DNA of 64,000 bases from a virus: positions 124,001-188,000 of the IMG/VR virus record IMGVR_UViG_3300023174_003901; one strand, written 5' to 3'. Below the pieces are notes generated by a model. It was not told where the DNA came from, searched no databases, and saw nothing but the letters and a program-made list of their open reading frames with translations. Below, in pieces: positions 56,836 through 64,000 of this stretch (its first letter is position 1; the number at the start of each line of letters is the position of its first letter). Made by a program: the position numbers and the translations under genes.

Positions 56836-59445
56836 TTACACTAATATATTCCGTCTGGGAAACACAAGATATTTATCGTAAACGTCTGTGCTGGAGTACA
56901 TATCTACTGGTGCTTCAAATCTCATACTTGAAGCATCAAATGTGGTTATTTCACCGCTGGCTACCACAAAGTTAAACGTGGCTCCTGTGCCCGATCCAGT
57001 AATATCAGTTCCTGAAATACCGGTATAAGTGTCACCGCTAGAGAAACGTGGTGCTTGACCTTGCAAGGTTACCAAGGTTATGTTCCCAGTATTGCCCACA
57101 TCTTGCACTCTAATTGTGATGTCATTGATGCCATCATCTCCCCCAACTTGGGATCCTAAAATTAAAATTTCATCACCGGGATAAACAATTATTCCGGTTG
57201 TACTACGCTCAATACCACGATATCCAGTTCCGCCACCGCCTCCAATGGCAGTGACCTGGTAGTGCAAGAGCAAATCAAATGTGGTTGAATTTGGCACAAA
57301 AGGAGGTTGAGAACTGACCCATCGTTGAACAGTTGGGTTCCAATTCTTGGTCAACAATCGATCCAGTTCATAGCGATCAACTTTGAAGTCTACCCGGTTC
57401 AGTTGATCTCCATACTGCTGGGCTATGTTGTAGGCCACTTGTCCAGACTTACCGGGCATGCAATAACAAATTACCCAGGCAGGAGTAAAGCCCAGTACTC
57501 GCCCGTTTGCCTGTTTGCTCAACATCCAACGTGGCAACAGTTTTGAAATTTGTCCCACGGTATCAATCACTTGGTCTCGCATGTTGATCAGGCTATTGGG
57601 ATACACTGTGGCAATTTCTGTAGAGTCAAATTGATTGATTGGATAGGGCAAGGTCACACTCTTGCTCACGCTTTGTCCTGAATTGTTCACTAGATCATCA
57701 ATGATACTGCTATACACCACTTCATACAATACATTGCCTGCATCATCAAGTGCCCGTGCTGTTTGAATTGACCCCAGCACAAGATTTTTCCAGTAGTGAT
57801 TGATTACCAAACTACTGACATAGGCTTCGTAGGTGGCCGCAGTAAGTCCATAGGCATGTTCATATATCACATTCTTGGCAATGCCAAAGTTGGGATCATC
57901 AATACGATACACCAGATCAACTGGAATAATATCTTGATTCTGAATCAACTGATTGATCAAATCTCTGTCTGCTTGTGGGGGCATGCATTTGATGTAGAGA
58001 TTTTCGTAGGGTTCGTTGTACTCTCGTAACACAGTTATGGAGAACGTTTTAAACACACTGATCAAGCCATCTTGACTGTAGGCGTTTACTGTGAATGTGT
58101 ATACGGAATCAAATGTTGTGGTGCCTTGGTCAAATGTTGTGGTTCCAAGATCCACAGCAAAGGTGTTGAAACTCACACGTCCTGCAATGTCTCCTGATGA
58201 CAACAACTGTAGGCCTTGTGGCAACTTGTTGTACACACCAATGTTAGGGGAGGGATATGATCCTGGCATGAGACGATACTGCAAAAGTCGCCCACCCAAG
58301 GTATTGACTGCTGCCACATATAATGTACTGGTGCTGCCATTGATGATAGTGCCAAGATCGGCGGCGGTCAACCAGGTAACATCGGTGTTGACTTGTCCAA
58401 CCAGAGTCAGTGAGAACGTATAATTTTCACTGCGATATTGTGGGTAAGCGGCTTTTCTTACATAGATTTCGAAATTGTAGATATTTTCTGTGGCACCTTG
58501 ATAGGGCAGGTAACCATATAACCAACCGGTTTGCAGATCAAGAGTGGTACCAGGCGGCAATGCACTTGTGGATCCATCAGTTTGATATTCTAAATATTCA
58601 ATAGCATCGCTATCGAAGTCTAGGCCAATAAACTGATAGGCCCAGAAATTGTCACTACGAACTTGTCCCAAGTCGCTGGGCTCAGAGTTGACCAAGAATG
58701 GTAGATATACATTGGTTTCATCGGCAGTGACAAAAGTGTTGTCTGCTGTGATATCTATTGTGTCAGCCGTTAATGAACTACGGCTATAAACATAAATCTC
58801 AAATGTGCGTATGTTTGTTTCTCTACCATCATTGAGTTCCAGTGTAAATTGATAGTTGGTATTGAGACTATTGGTAGCAAAATCAAATGGGTATTGATCA
58901 AAAGGTGTGGCATCAAACCCTGGGGTTTGTTCAACAGGAACCAATGGCACAATGTATCCTGTGATCAAACCGGTTGGGCTTAAACTTAGTCCTGGAGGTA
59001 ATGTACCGGCAGCCAATGATATCACAACATTGTCTCCAGGATTGGGATCGGATATTTCAATTTGAATGGGAGCAATAGGTGCGCCGTCGTAGAATGTACC
59101 CACATTGCCTGCTGGAGTTACAAATACCGGAGGCACCTGTGACAGCACAGTAAAATCAAATGTTCTATCGGCAAAACGTGGCGGAATTGAGTTGCTACTT
59201 GCTCTAATCACAAATCGACTGTCAACATTGTTTATACCGTTGATAACATAAGGTATACCTTTTAATAGGCCACTTGTGGTACATTGTATACCTAAGGGCA
59301 AAGCACCTGCAATTGCTCTATAGGTCACTGCGGTAGGATCAAACGGATCAGCAGGATCTGTTGCTACCAATTGAATTTGGTAGAACTCACCTTCGGGTAT
59401 GGTACCCAAGTGGCCTGCGGCAGTTTGCCACTGTGGCTGTGCCAT
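56836..59445 (-). CDS. Large tail protein with putative Ig (He_PIG-type) domains
   Basis: An 869-residue protein. Four copies of the LPxGLxLxxxGxIxG motif (49-63, 149-163, 296-311, 408-422) mark Ig-like domains of the He_PIG type, separated by Asn/Asp-rich strands. The remainder (about 490-869) is a non-repeated part with DLINQLIQNQDIIPVDLVYRI, RWMLSKQANGRVLGFTP and a distal ILGSQVGGDDGINDITIRV strand. T4-like cyanophages encode comparable tail/baseplate proteins. It overlaps the next gene by one base. Confidence 0.78.
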   Translation of the reverse strand: MAQPQWQTAAGHLGTIPEGEFYQIQLVATDPADPFDPTAVTYRAIAGALPLGIQCTTSGLLKGIPYVINGINNVDSRFVIRASSNSIPPRFADRTFDFTVLSQVPPVFVTPAGNVGTFYDGAPIAPIQIEISDPNPGDNVVISLAAGTLPPGLSLSPTGLITGYIVPLVPVEQTPGFDATPFDQYPFDFATNSLNTNYQFTLELNDGRETNIRTFEIYVYSRSSLTADTIDITADNTFVTADETNVYLPFLVNSEPSDLGQVRSDNFWAYQFIGLDFDSDAIEYLEYQTDGSTSALPPGTTLDLQTGWLYGYLPYQGATENIYNFEIYVRKAAYPQYRSENYTFSLTLVGQVNTDVTWLTAADLGTIINGSTSTLYVAAVNTLGGRLLQYRLMPGSYPSPNIGVYNKLPQGLQLLSSGDIAGRVSFNTFAVDLGTTTFDQGTTTFDSVYTFTVNAYSQDGLISVFKTFSITVLREYNEPYENLYIKCMPPQADRDLINQLIQNQDIIPVDLVYRIDDPNFGIAKNVIYEHAYGLTAATYEAYVSSLVINHYWKNLVLGSIQTARALDDAGNVLYEVVYSSIIDDLVNNSGQSVSKSVTLPYPINQFDSTEIATVYPNSLINMRDQVIDTVGQISKLLPRWMLSKQANGRVLGFTPAWVICYCMPGKSGQVAYNIAQQYGDQLNRVDFKVDRYELDRLLTKNWNPTVQRWVSSQPPFVPNSTTFDLLLHYQVTAIGGGGGTGYRGIERSTTGIIVYPGDEILILGSQVGGDDGINDITIRVQDVGNTGNITLVTLQGQAPRFSSGDTYTGISGTDITGSGTGATFNFVVASGEITTFDASSMRFEAPVDMYSSTDVYDKYLVFPRRNILV

Positions 59446-61664
59446 TACATTCTTCCTACAACTATTTCAATTATTCCTGAATCACCATTAAAGTTTACAA
59501 GTGCTTTACCAATCACGGTTCCCATTGCTGGTGTTGTACAGGCTTGTGCCCATCCATTGCCAGCAGATACCATCATGTCGCCTTTGCGCACCGGACCAAT
59601 AACCAGGGTTGGCACACGCCCGGTTAGAGCCACTGCGGCACGGTGCTCAGCATCAAGTCCTGAGTTCATCAAGTAACTGGGCTTCTCTGATATTACACCA
59701 GCCACTCTTGGGTCGCTGGGTGTGATAGATTTTGTAACTTCTTGATCGCCGCCAAAACTCACCACAGTACCAGGAGCGTACTCAGCATCTGCTGAGTATA
59801 CCTCAGCCAAGTCAGCATACAATGCTGTGGTTGCTTGAGCAAACACCTGATTGAAATACTTGCTGGATGATCCGATATTGCCCACTGCATTGCCGGCACC
59901 ATTTATAATGGCAGTGGCAGCATTACCACTATTGATTGTGATAGCACCAGTGGCGCTGATCAGTCCACCTGTTAAGAAATTACCGGCTGTGATATTACCC
60001 GAGCCTGAAATTGCTCCGCCGGCACCGGACGTAACAATATTACCGCCTGTGATGTTACCCGATGCACTTACTATACCAGTTACGTATGCACCTGAAGTAG
60101 CAAACACAGTTACGTTCGATGTTCCGCCAACTCCAACTGCAACGTTGCCGCCAGAACTGACCACAGTAACATTACTATTACCCAAATTGATATTAGCAAC
60201 TGAAGTGATAACTCCGCTTAACAAAGCACCATTACCCAGGATGTAACTACCAGATATGTTGCCAGTGGCACTTACGACTCCACCAAAAGATGCATCGTGT
60301 GCATATAAATTGCCTGTGCCTGTATCTAGAGTGACGTTTCCACCGGTAATGTTGCCAGTTGTAGATACTACTGCACCCAAGAAACTTGTGCCGGTTATGG
60401 TACTGGTTGAACTTATTAGCCCACCGGTCAAGATGTTGCCACCAGTTACGTTACCACTTACTGATACTACGGCACCAGTGAAACTGGCCACGTTCACAAT
60501 GTTAGTGAATATGCCGTTGTTGGCTGTGACGTTACCTGTAACAGAAACAAGACCACCAGTGAAACTGGCCACGTTCACAACGTTGGTAAACATGCCATTG
60601 TTGGCTGTGACGTTGCCTGTGACACTCACCACGGCACCTGTATGACTGGCCACGTTCACAACGTTGGTAAACATGCCATTGTTGGCCAAGACATTGCCGG
60701 TGACACTCAATAAATTAGTATCTGACGCAAAAGTCAATCCGGAGGCGGCACCTGCATTACCATTAGAGTTAAAGAGTACCTGTGTGTTTGACCCAGGAAC
60801 TGTTAGGTTACCAGAAATATTGCCGGCAAAGTTACCCACAAAATATCCAGATGTGTTTATGTTACCGCTGGCACTTATTTGGCCACCTGTTGACAAGTTA
60901 CCACCTGACACGTTGCCTGATGATATGATGTTGCCACTGGCACTGACTATACCTGTTACATACTCGCCTGTGGTGGCAAATACTGCTACATTCGATGTTC
61001 CGCCTACACCAACACTGATGTTGCCGCCTGAACTTACCACTGTGACGTTTGATGTGCCTGAATTGATATTAGCGACCGAAGTGATAACGCCTGTTAAGCA
61101 AGCGCCATTACCAAAAATATAGTTACCAGTCACATTGCCCGAGGCTGATACTAAGCCTCCAGTCAGTAAATTACCTGACTGTGTGTTGCCACTAACTGTG
61201 AGTGAAGTTAAAGAACCAACACTAGTAATGTTTGGTTGTGCGTTGGTATACACTGTGCCAGCAGCCAATGCATTGGCAACTTGTCCAGTGATATTACCTG
61301 CTGGAATTGAAGTCAATAATGACCCATTGCCCACAATGTAAGCACCTGTAATATTGCCTGTAGCACTAATCAATCCACCTGTGAGCAAATTACCGCCGGT
61401 GATGTTGGCAGTAGCACTAATCAATCCGCCAGTTCTTATATTACCACCAGTCACGTTGGCAGTGGCACTGATCAGTCCACCTGTGAGCAAATTACCACCG
61501 GTGATATTGCCAGTAGCAGTCACAGTCACCGCATTGGTTGTTATAAAACTTCCTAGAGTGTTTGCTGTTACCTTGTAAGTTGCGCCGCTGTAGTCAGCAG
61601 GGACTACTGTAGCACCATCGATGGTGTTGGTATTGGTTAATCCCGATATGGTTGTATCTGCCAT
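59445..61664 (-). CDS. Repetitive tail-fibre protein (copy 1)
   Basis: A 739-residue protein made of short strands with GN(I/V)TGGN(L/I)LTGGLISA repeats at both ends and three 27-residue units (321-401; VTGNV.ANNGMFTNVVNVAS). The C-terminal 120 residues are unlike the repeats (FAQATTALYADLAEVYSADA, GTVVSFGGDQEVT, KPSYLMNSGLDAEHRAAVALTGRVP) and closely match those of copy 2, probably a trimeric tip. N-terminus MADTTISGLTNTNTIDGATVVPADYSG is a typical fibre start. AAGGAAAT precedes the ATG. Confidence 0.83.
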   Translation of the reverse strand: MADTTISGLTNTNTIDGATVVPADYSGATYKVTANTLGSFITTNAVTVTATGNITGGNLLTGGLISATANVTGGNIRTGGLISATANITGGNLLTGGLISATGNITGAYIVGNGSLLTSIPAGNITGQVANALAAGTVYTNAQPNITSVGSLTSLTVSGNTQSGNLLTGGLVSASGNVTGNYIFGNGACLTGVITSVANINSGTSNVTVVSSGGNISVGVGGTSNVAVFATTGEYVTGIVSASGNIISSGNVSGGNLSTGGQISASGNINTSGYFVGNFAGNISGNLTVPGSNTQVLFNSNGNAGAASGLTFASDTNLLSVTGNVLANNGMFTNVVNVASHTGAVVSVTGNVTANNGMFTNVVNVASFTGGLVSVTGNVTANNGIFTNIVNVASFTGAVVSVSGNVTGGNILTGGLISSTSTITGTSFLGAVVSTTGNITGGNVTLDTGTGNLYAHDASFGGVVSATGNISGSYILGNGALLSGVITSVANINLGNSNVTVVSSGGNVAVGVGGTSNVTVFATSGAYVTGIVSASGNITGGNIVTSGAGGAISGSGNITAGNFLTGGLISATGAITINSGNAATAIINGAGNAVGNIGSSSKYFNQVFAQATTALYADLAEVYSADAEYAPGTVVSFGGDQEVTKSITPSDPRVAGVISEKPSYLMNSGLDAEHRAAVALTGRVPTLVIGPVRKGDMMVSAGNGWAQACTTPAMGTVIGKALVNFNGDSGIIEIVVGRM
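60462..60704 (-). repeat. Three 81-base repeats in the fibre gene
   Basis: Three in-frame copies of 27 codons encoding VTGNVxANNGxFTNxVNVASxTGxxVS. Nucleotide identity between copies is high by eye, so they arose by recent duplication or are kept alike by recombination. Confidence 0.8.
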
Positions 61665-61675
61665 TTTCTATTTCC

Positions 61676-61816
61676 TTAAATTGTAATAAATTTGTCGCCC
61701 GCGAGCGTGGTAATATAAAGTCCACTTATAGTGGTAATATAACTACCGCTGGGTGTGCCTCCTTGAAGTACCCACCCAGATCCTATTTGCCATCCTGATC
61801 CAATTGATAAACTCAT
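61676..61816 (-). CDS. 46-residue GxxIGSG protein
   Basis: A short gene. MSLSIGSGWQIGSGWVLQGG is followed by TPSGSYITTISGLYITTLAGDKFITI. The first 16 residues match the strand repeat at the N-terminus of the three LamG-like adhesins (GIxIGxG). AAGGAAAAT precedes the ATG and the stop overlaps the next ribosome binding site. It may be a fibre-attachment or trimerisation peptide encoded alone. Confidence 0.66.
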   Translation of the reverse strand: MSLSIGSGWQIGSGWVLQGGTPSGSYITTISGLYITTLAGDKFITI

Positions 61817-61826
61817 AATATTTTCC

Positions 61827-63788
61827 TTACAGTCTTCCTACCACAATTTCAATTGTGCCTTCTACGCCGTCAAAATCTTCCAAGGCCTTGCCAATAACAG
61901 CGCCCGACATTGGTTCGGCTTCTGCACGGGCCCGACCACTACTGGTTGAAACCATCATGTCGCCTTTGACCACTGGACCAATTACCTGAGTGGGCACTCG
62001 ACCAGTCAGTGCTACCACAGCACAATGTTCTGCTTCAAGTCCGGAGTTCATTAGGTAACTGGGTTTCTCGGATATTATCCCAGCCACTCTGCGACTGGAA
62101 TCTACGGTACTTACGGTCACTTCTTGGGTGCCACCAAATACAACCACAGTACCTGCAGAATATTTAGCATCTGCTGAATATACCTCGGCCAAGTCAGCAT
62201 ACAATGCTGTGGTTGCTTGAGCAAACACCTGATTGAAATAATTACTGGATGATCCAATGTTGCCCACAGCATTGCCATTGGCGTTTACAATGTTGCCTGC
62301 AGTTACATTGCCAGTGCCCACAGTCAAGTTGCCGCCAGTGATGTTACCGGTGGCTGTGATCAATCCGCTGGTTAAGAAATTACCAGCAGTGATATTGCCT
62401 GTGCCTGAAATTGCTCCACCAGCACCGATTGTGGTAAGTCCAATTGATGTAATGTTACCAGCAGAACTAATCAAGCCACCTGTTAAAATATTACCACCAG
62501 TGATGTTGGCAGCGGCTGATACTTGGCCACCTGTGATCAAGTTACCACCCGTGATGTTGCCTGACGCACTTACTACGCCTGTTACATATTCTCCTGATGT
62601 AGCAAACACAGCCACATTTGATGTCCCGCCAACTCCAACTGCAACGTTGCCACCTGAACTCACAATAACAACATTACTTGTGCCTGAATTGATATTAGCA
62701 ACTGAAGTGATCACACCAGTTAGTAAAGCGCCATTGCCCAAGAAATATGTGGCTGCGACGTTACCAGACGCAGATACCAGCCCACCTGTTGTGATGTTAC
62801 CACCAGTTACGTTGGCAGTTACAGATACAACTGAACCCAATAAACTTGAACCAGTAACAGTACCTGTAGAACTTATCAAACCCGCAGTTAACAAGTTGCC
62901 ACCAGTTACGTTGGCAGTTACAGATACAACTGAACCCAATAAACTTGAACCGGTAACAGTACCTGTAGAACTTATCAAACCCGCAGTTAACAAGTTGCCA
63001 CTGGTTACATTGCCACTTGCACTCACAACACCAGCAATGATCAAACCTGCAGTGGTCAATGTAAAGACGTTGGTCACACCGGCCACGTTACCAACGATGT
63101 TTCCGCCTGAGGCAGGAATATTCATTTCACTGGTGCCATTGAGCAATTTGCTTGCCGCACCCACGTTGCCCGATGCAACAACACCAGTTAAACCTGCACC
63201 GTTACCTGTGAAGAATGCCGCAGTGATATTGCCCACAGCACTGACTTGTCCAGCAGTTATCACGTTACCACCTGTGATATTGCCAGTTGCCGTCACCAGC
63301 CCACTGGTTGCAATATTACTGCCCACAATGTTACCTGTCACTGTGGCTGACACAATATTACCGGTCAAACTCAGTTGACCCGCAGTCAACAAGTTGCTGA
63401 CTATTGCGTTGTTGGCTGAACTATTGCCCGATGCTGTCACCGTGACCGCAGTCACAGCGCCAAGACCTTGAATTGTTCCGGTACTGATCACAGTACCAGT
63501 CACGCTGAGATTGCCGAGAGTGGCCAGTCCTGACGAATTTAGGGTTCCTGCTACATTAACGCCGGTACCAGTGACTGTGAGCACATTGGCAGTGCCGGCT
63601 GAGGAAATAACCACATTTCCATTGACTAGAGGAATATTTACATTGCTAGAACCATTGGAAATACCACTTACACCACTGGTGGCAAAAAGTTGACTGAAAT
63701 TGTTATTGGTTTTGGCAAATGCCTCGCGCAGTGGGTCGCCCAAGCCGTCATTTGGCGCAGTCCCTATATCGATTACTTCTTGAGTCAT
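61827..63788 (-). CDS. Repetitive tail-fibre protein (copy 2)
   Basis: A 653-residue protein. The N-terminus MTQEVIDIGTAPNDGLGDPLREAFAKTNNNFSQLF is a common phage fibre start, followed by many GNITGGN(L/I)xTxGLxSA repeats including a perfect-like pair of 33-residue units. The last 125 residues (NYFNQVFAQATTALYADLAEVYSADAKY ... GTIEIVVGRL) are nearly the same as in copy 1. Duplication followed by change in the shaft is the simplest history. Its ribosome binding site lies in a stem-loop. Confidence 0.83.
   Translation of the reverse strand: MTQEVIDIGTAPNDGLGDPLREAFAKTNNNFSQLFATSGVSGISNGSSNVNIPLVNGNVVISSAGTANVLTVTGTGVNVAGTLNSSGLATLGNLSVTGTVISTGTIQGLGAVTAVTVTASGNSSANNAIVSNLLTAGQLSLTGNIVSATVTGNIVGSNIATSGLVTATGNITGGNVITAGQVSAVGNITAAFFTGNGAGLTGVVASGNVGAASKLLNGTSEMNIPASGGNIVGNVAGVTNVFTLTTAGLIIAGVVSASGNVTSGNLLTAGLISSTGTVTGSSLLGSVVSVTANVTGGNLLTAGLISSTGTVTGSSLLGSVVSVTANVTGGNITTGGLVSASGNVAATYFLGNGALLTGVITSVANINSGTSNVVIVSSGGNVAVGVGGTSNVAVFATSGEYVTGVVSASGNITGGNLITGGQVSAAANITGGNILTGGLISSAGNITSIGLTTIGAGGAISGTGNITAGNFLTSGLITATGNITGGNLTVGTGNVTAGNIVNANGNAVGNIGSSSNYFNQVFAQATTALYADLAEVYSADAKYSAGTVVVFGGTQEVTVSTVDSSRRVAGIISEKPSYLMNSGLEAEHCAVVALTGRVPTQVIGPVVKGDMMVSTSSGRARAEAEPMSGAVIGKALEDFDGVEGTIEIVVGRL
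62801..62998 (-). repeat. 99-base tandem repeat, two copies
   Basis: 62801-62899 and 62900-62998 differ at one base (ccagtaac/ccggtaac). Each encodes 33 residues including GSSLLGSVVSVTANVTGG. Such units could be gained or lost by slippage, changing fibre length. Confidence 0.88.
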
Positions 63789-63797
63789 AGATCTGTA

Positions 63798-63824
63798 TCC
63801 TCTGCTGTATTTAGCGGCAGAGAA
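63798..63824 (-). promoter_or_regulatory. RBS-hiding stem-loop with late-promoter box
   Basis: Minus strand: TTCTCTGC (63817-63824), 11-base loop, GCAGAGGA (63798-63805), eight pairs with one G-U. GAGGA in the downstream arm is the ribosome binding site of the fibre gene, 9 bases before its ATG. GCTAAATA (63808-63815) is in the loop. Confidence 0.6.
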
Positions 63825-63841
63825 GGTCTATGTGTTTTGGG

Positions 63842-64000
63842 CTACACGGAAAAACTGCTTCCGCAACCGCAGGTGGTTTGTGCTTGAGGATTGTTGATTA
63901 CAAAACTACTGCCCATGATATCTTCTTTGTAGTCAATGGTAGCACCCTGCAGGTACTGCATGCTCATGGAGTCGACCACTACCTTCACCTCTTCGTAGGC
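63842..64000 (-). CDS. IscA/ErpA-type iron-sulfur carrier, 5' part outside window
   Basis: The visible 52 residues form the C-terminal half of an A-type carrier: [24 protein letters not shown], a [11 protein letters not shown] strand and the terminal [10 protein letters not shown] with the two conserved cysteines (CGCGxSF). The protein probably hands Fe-S clusters to phage or host enzymes. The gene runs in from the right edge. Similar genes are common in T4-like cyanophages. Confidence 0.93.
   Translation of the reverse strand, partial: AYEEVKVVVDSMSMQYLQGATIDYKEDIMGSSFVINNPQAQTTCGCGSSFSV

Noticed and set aside
60256-61122. Plus-strand open frames opposite fibre copy 1
   Set aside because: Same reason: mirror image of the repeat codons in the opposite frame.
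62257-63378. A 373-codon open frame on the plus strand, rich in Pro/Leu/Val
   Set aside because: It is antisense to the fibre repeats; the periodic LPPVxLP pattern is the mirror of the GN(I/V)TGG codon repeats and there is no start signal.
61827-63788. CRISPR-like array suspected from the repeated blocks
   Set aside because: The repeats are in frame, vary in length and encode protein; there are no unique spacers.
1-64000. tRNA genes, which many T4-like phages carry
   Set aside because: No T-arm GGTTCRANYCC with a matching acceptor stem was found on either strand; the 12980-13085 gap was checked and does not fold as a tRNA.

Overview
This window looks like part of the genome of a large tailed phage of the T4 superfamily (a myovirus). 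Direct support is a T4-type replication core: sliding clamp gp45 (7759-8481), family B DNA polymerase gp43 (9644-12304), clamp-loader ATPase gp44 (52097-53020) and a DsbA-like late-transcription DNA-binding protein (12665-12931). There are also PhoH, a lysis cassette and tail/adhesin genes. Coding density is very high: most genes overlap by 4-11 bases, and no stretch longer than 300 bases lacks a gene. Almost everything lies on the minus strand; only three genes (37825-39066, 44482-45207, 49261-49995) lie on plus. No tRNA, rRNA, CRISPR array or insertion sequence was seen. The host is not shown directly. A tripartite-tricarboxylate (Bug-type) substrate-binding protein gene hints at a betaproteobacterial, perhaps freshwater, host, but that is inference.

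Layout, left to right. (1) 1-12.3 kb: folE, queD and a dpdA-type tRNA-guanine-transglycosylase-like gene point to 7-deazaguanine modification of phage DNA. They are mixed with sugar genes (short DegT-like protein, galE, GT-B glycosyltransferase), two sulfotransferase-like genes, the clamp and the polymerase. (2) 12.3-24.6 kb: a block of proteins with short N-termini resembling T4 capsid-targeting sequences (MRASEFL, MILGDFF and similar). It includes a 1365-residue polyvalent protein (nucleotidyltransferase, metallopeptidase, amidoligase, repeats), two proteins with ParB-like IDGNHR loops and a Dps-like ferritin. These are probably internal virion proteins injected with the DNA. (3) 24.6-31.4 kb: a glycosyltransferase, a nucleotidylyltransferase, small virion-type proteins, a ClpA-like unfoldase and a DnaJ-like protein. 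(4) 31.4-37.8 kb: lysis region (holin, GH19 endolysin, Rz/Rz1-like spanins), three LamG-like adhesins and an amidinotransferase. (5) 37.8-45.8 kb: an unusual alternation of sulfotransferase-like P-loop proteins and SGNH-hydrolase-like proteins around an APS-kinase/nucleotidylyltransferase fusion, a 2OG-Fe(II) oxygenase-like protein, a Bug-type binding protein and a methyltransferase; a further sulfotransferase/SGNH pair sits at 50.9-52.1 kb. (6) 45.9-49.1 kb: more capsid-targeting-type or virion-type proteins. (7) 49.3-55.9 kb: PhoH, HAD phosphatase, clamp loader, TagD-like cytidylyltransferase, GroES-like protein and a truncated DnaE-like palm fragment. (8) 55.9-63.8 kb: tail and fibre proteins with Ig-like and GN(I/V)TGGN-type repeats. 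(9) The window ends inside an IscA/ErpA-type iron-sulfur carrier gene.

Regulation: several genes have a T4-late-like NNTAAATA box just upstream. Four show an inverted repeat that would hide the ribosome binding site or start codon in read-through RNA, with the promoter box in its loop or upstream arm. This is the layout known from T4 gene e. Four host-type sigma-70 promoters also stand out. All functions are inferred from recognised motifs read by eye; no database search was run.
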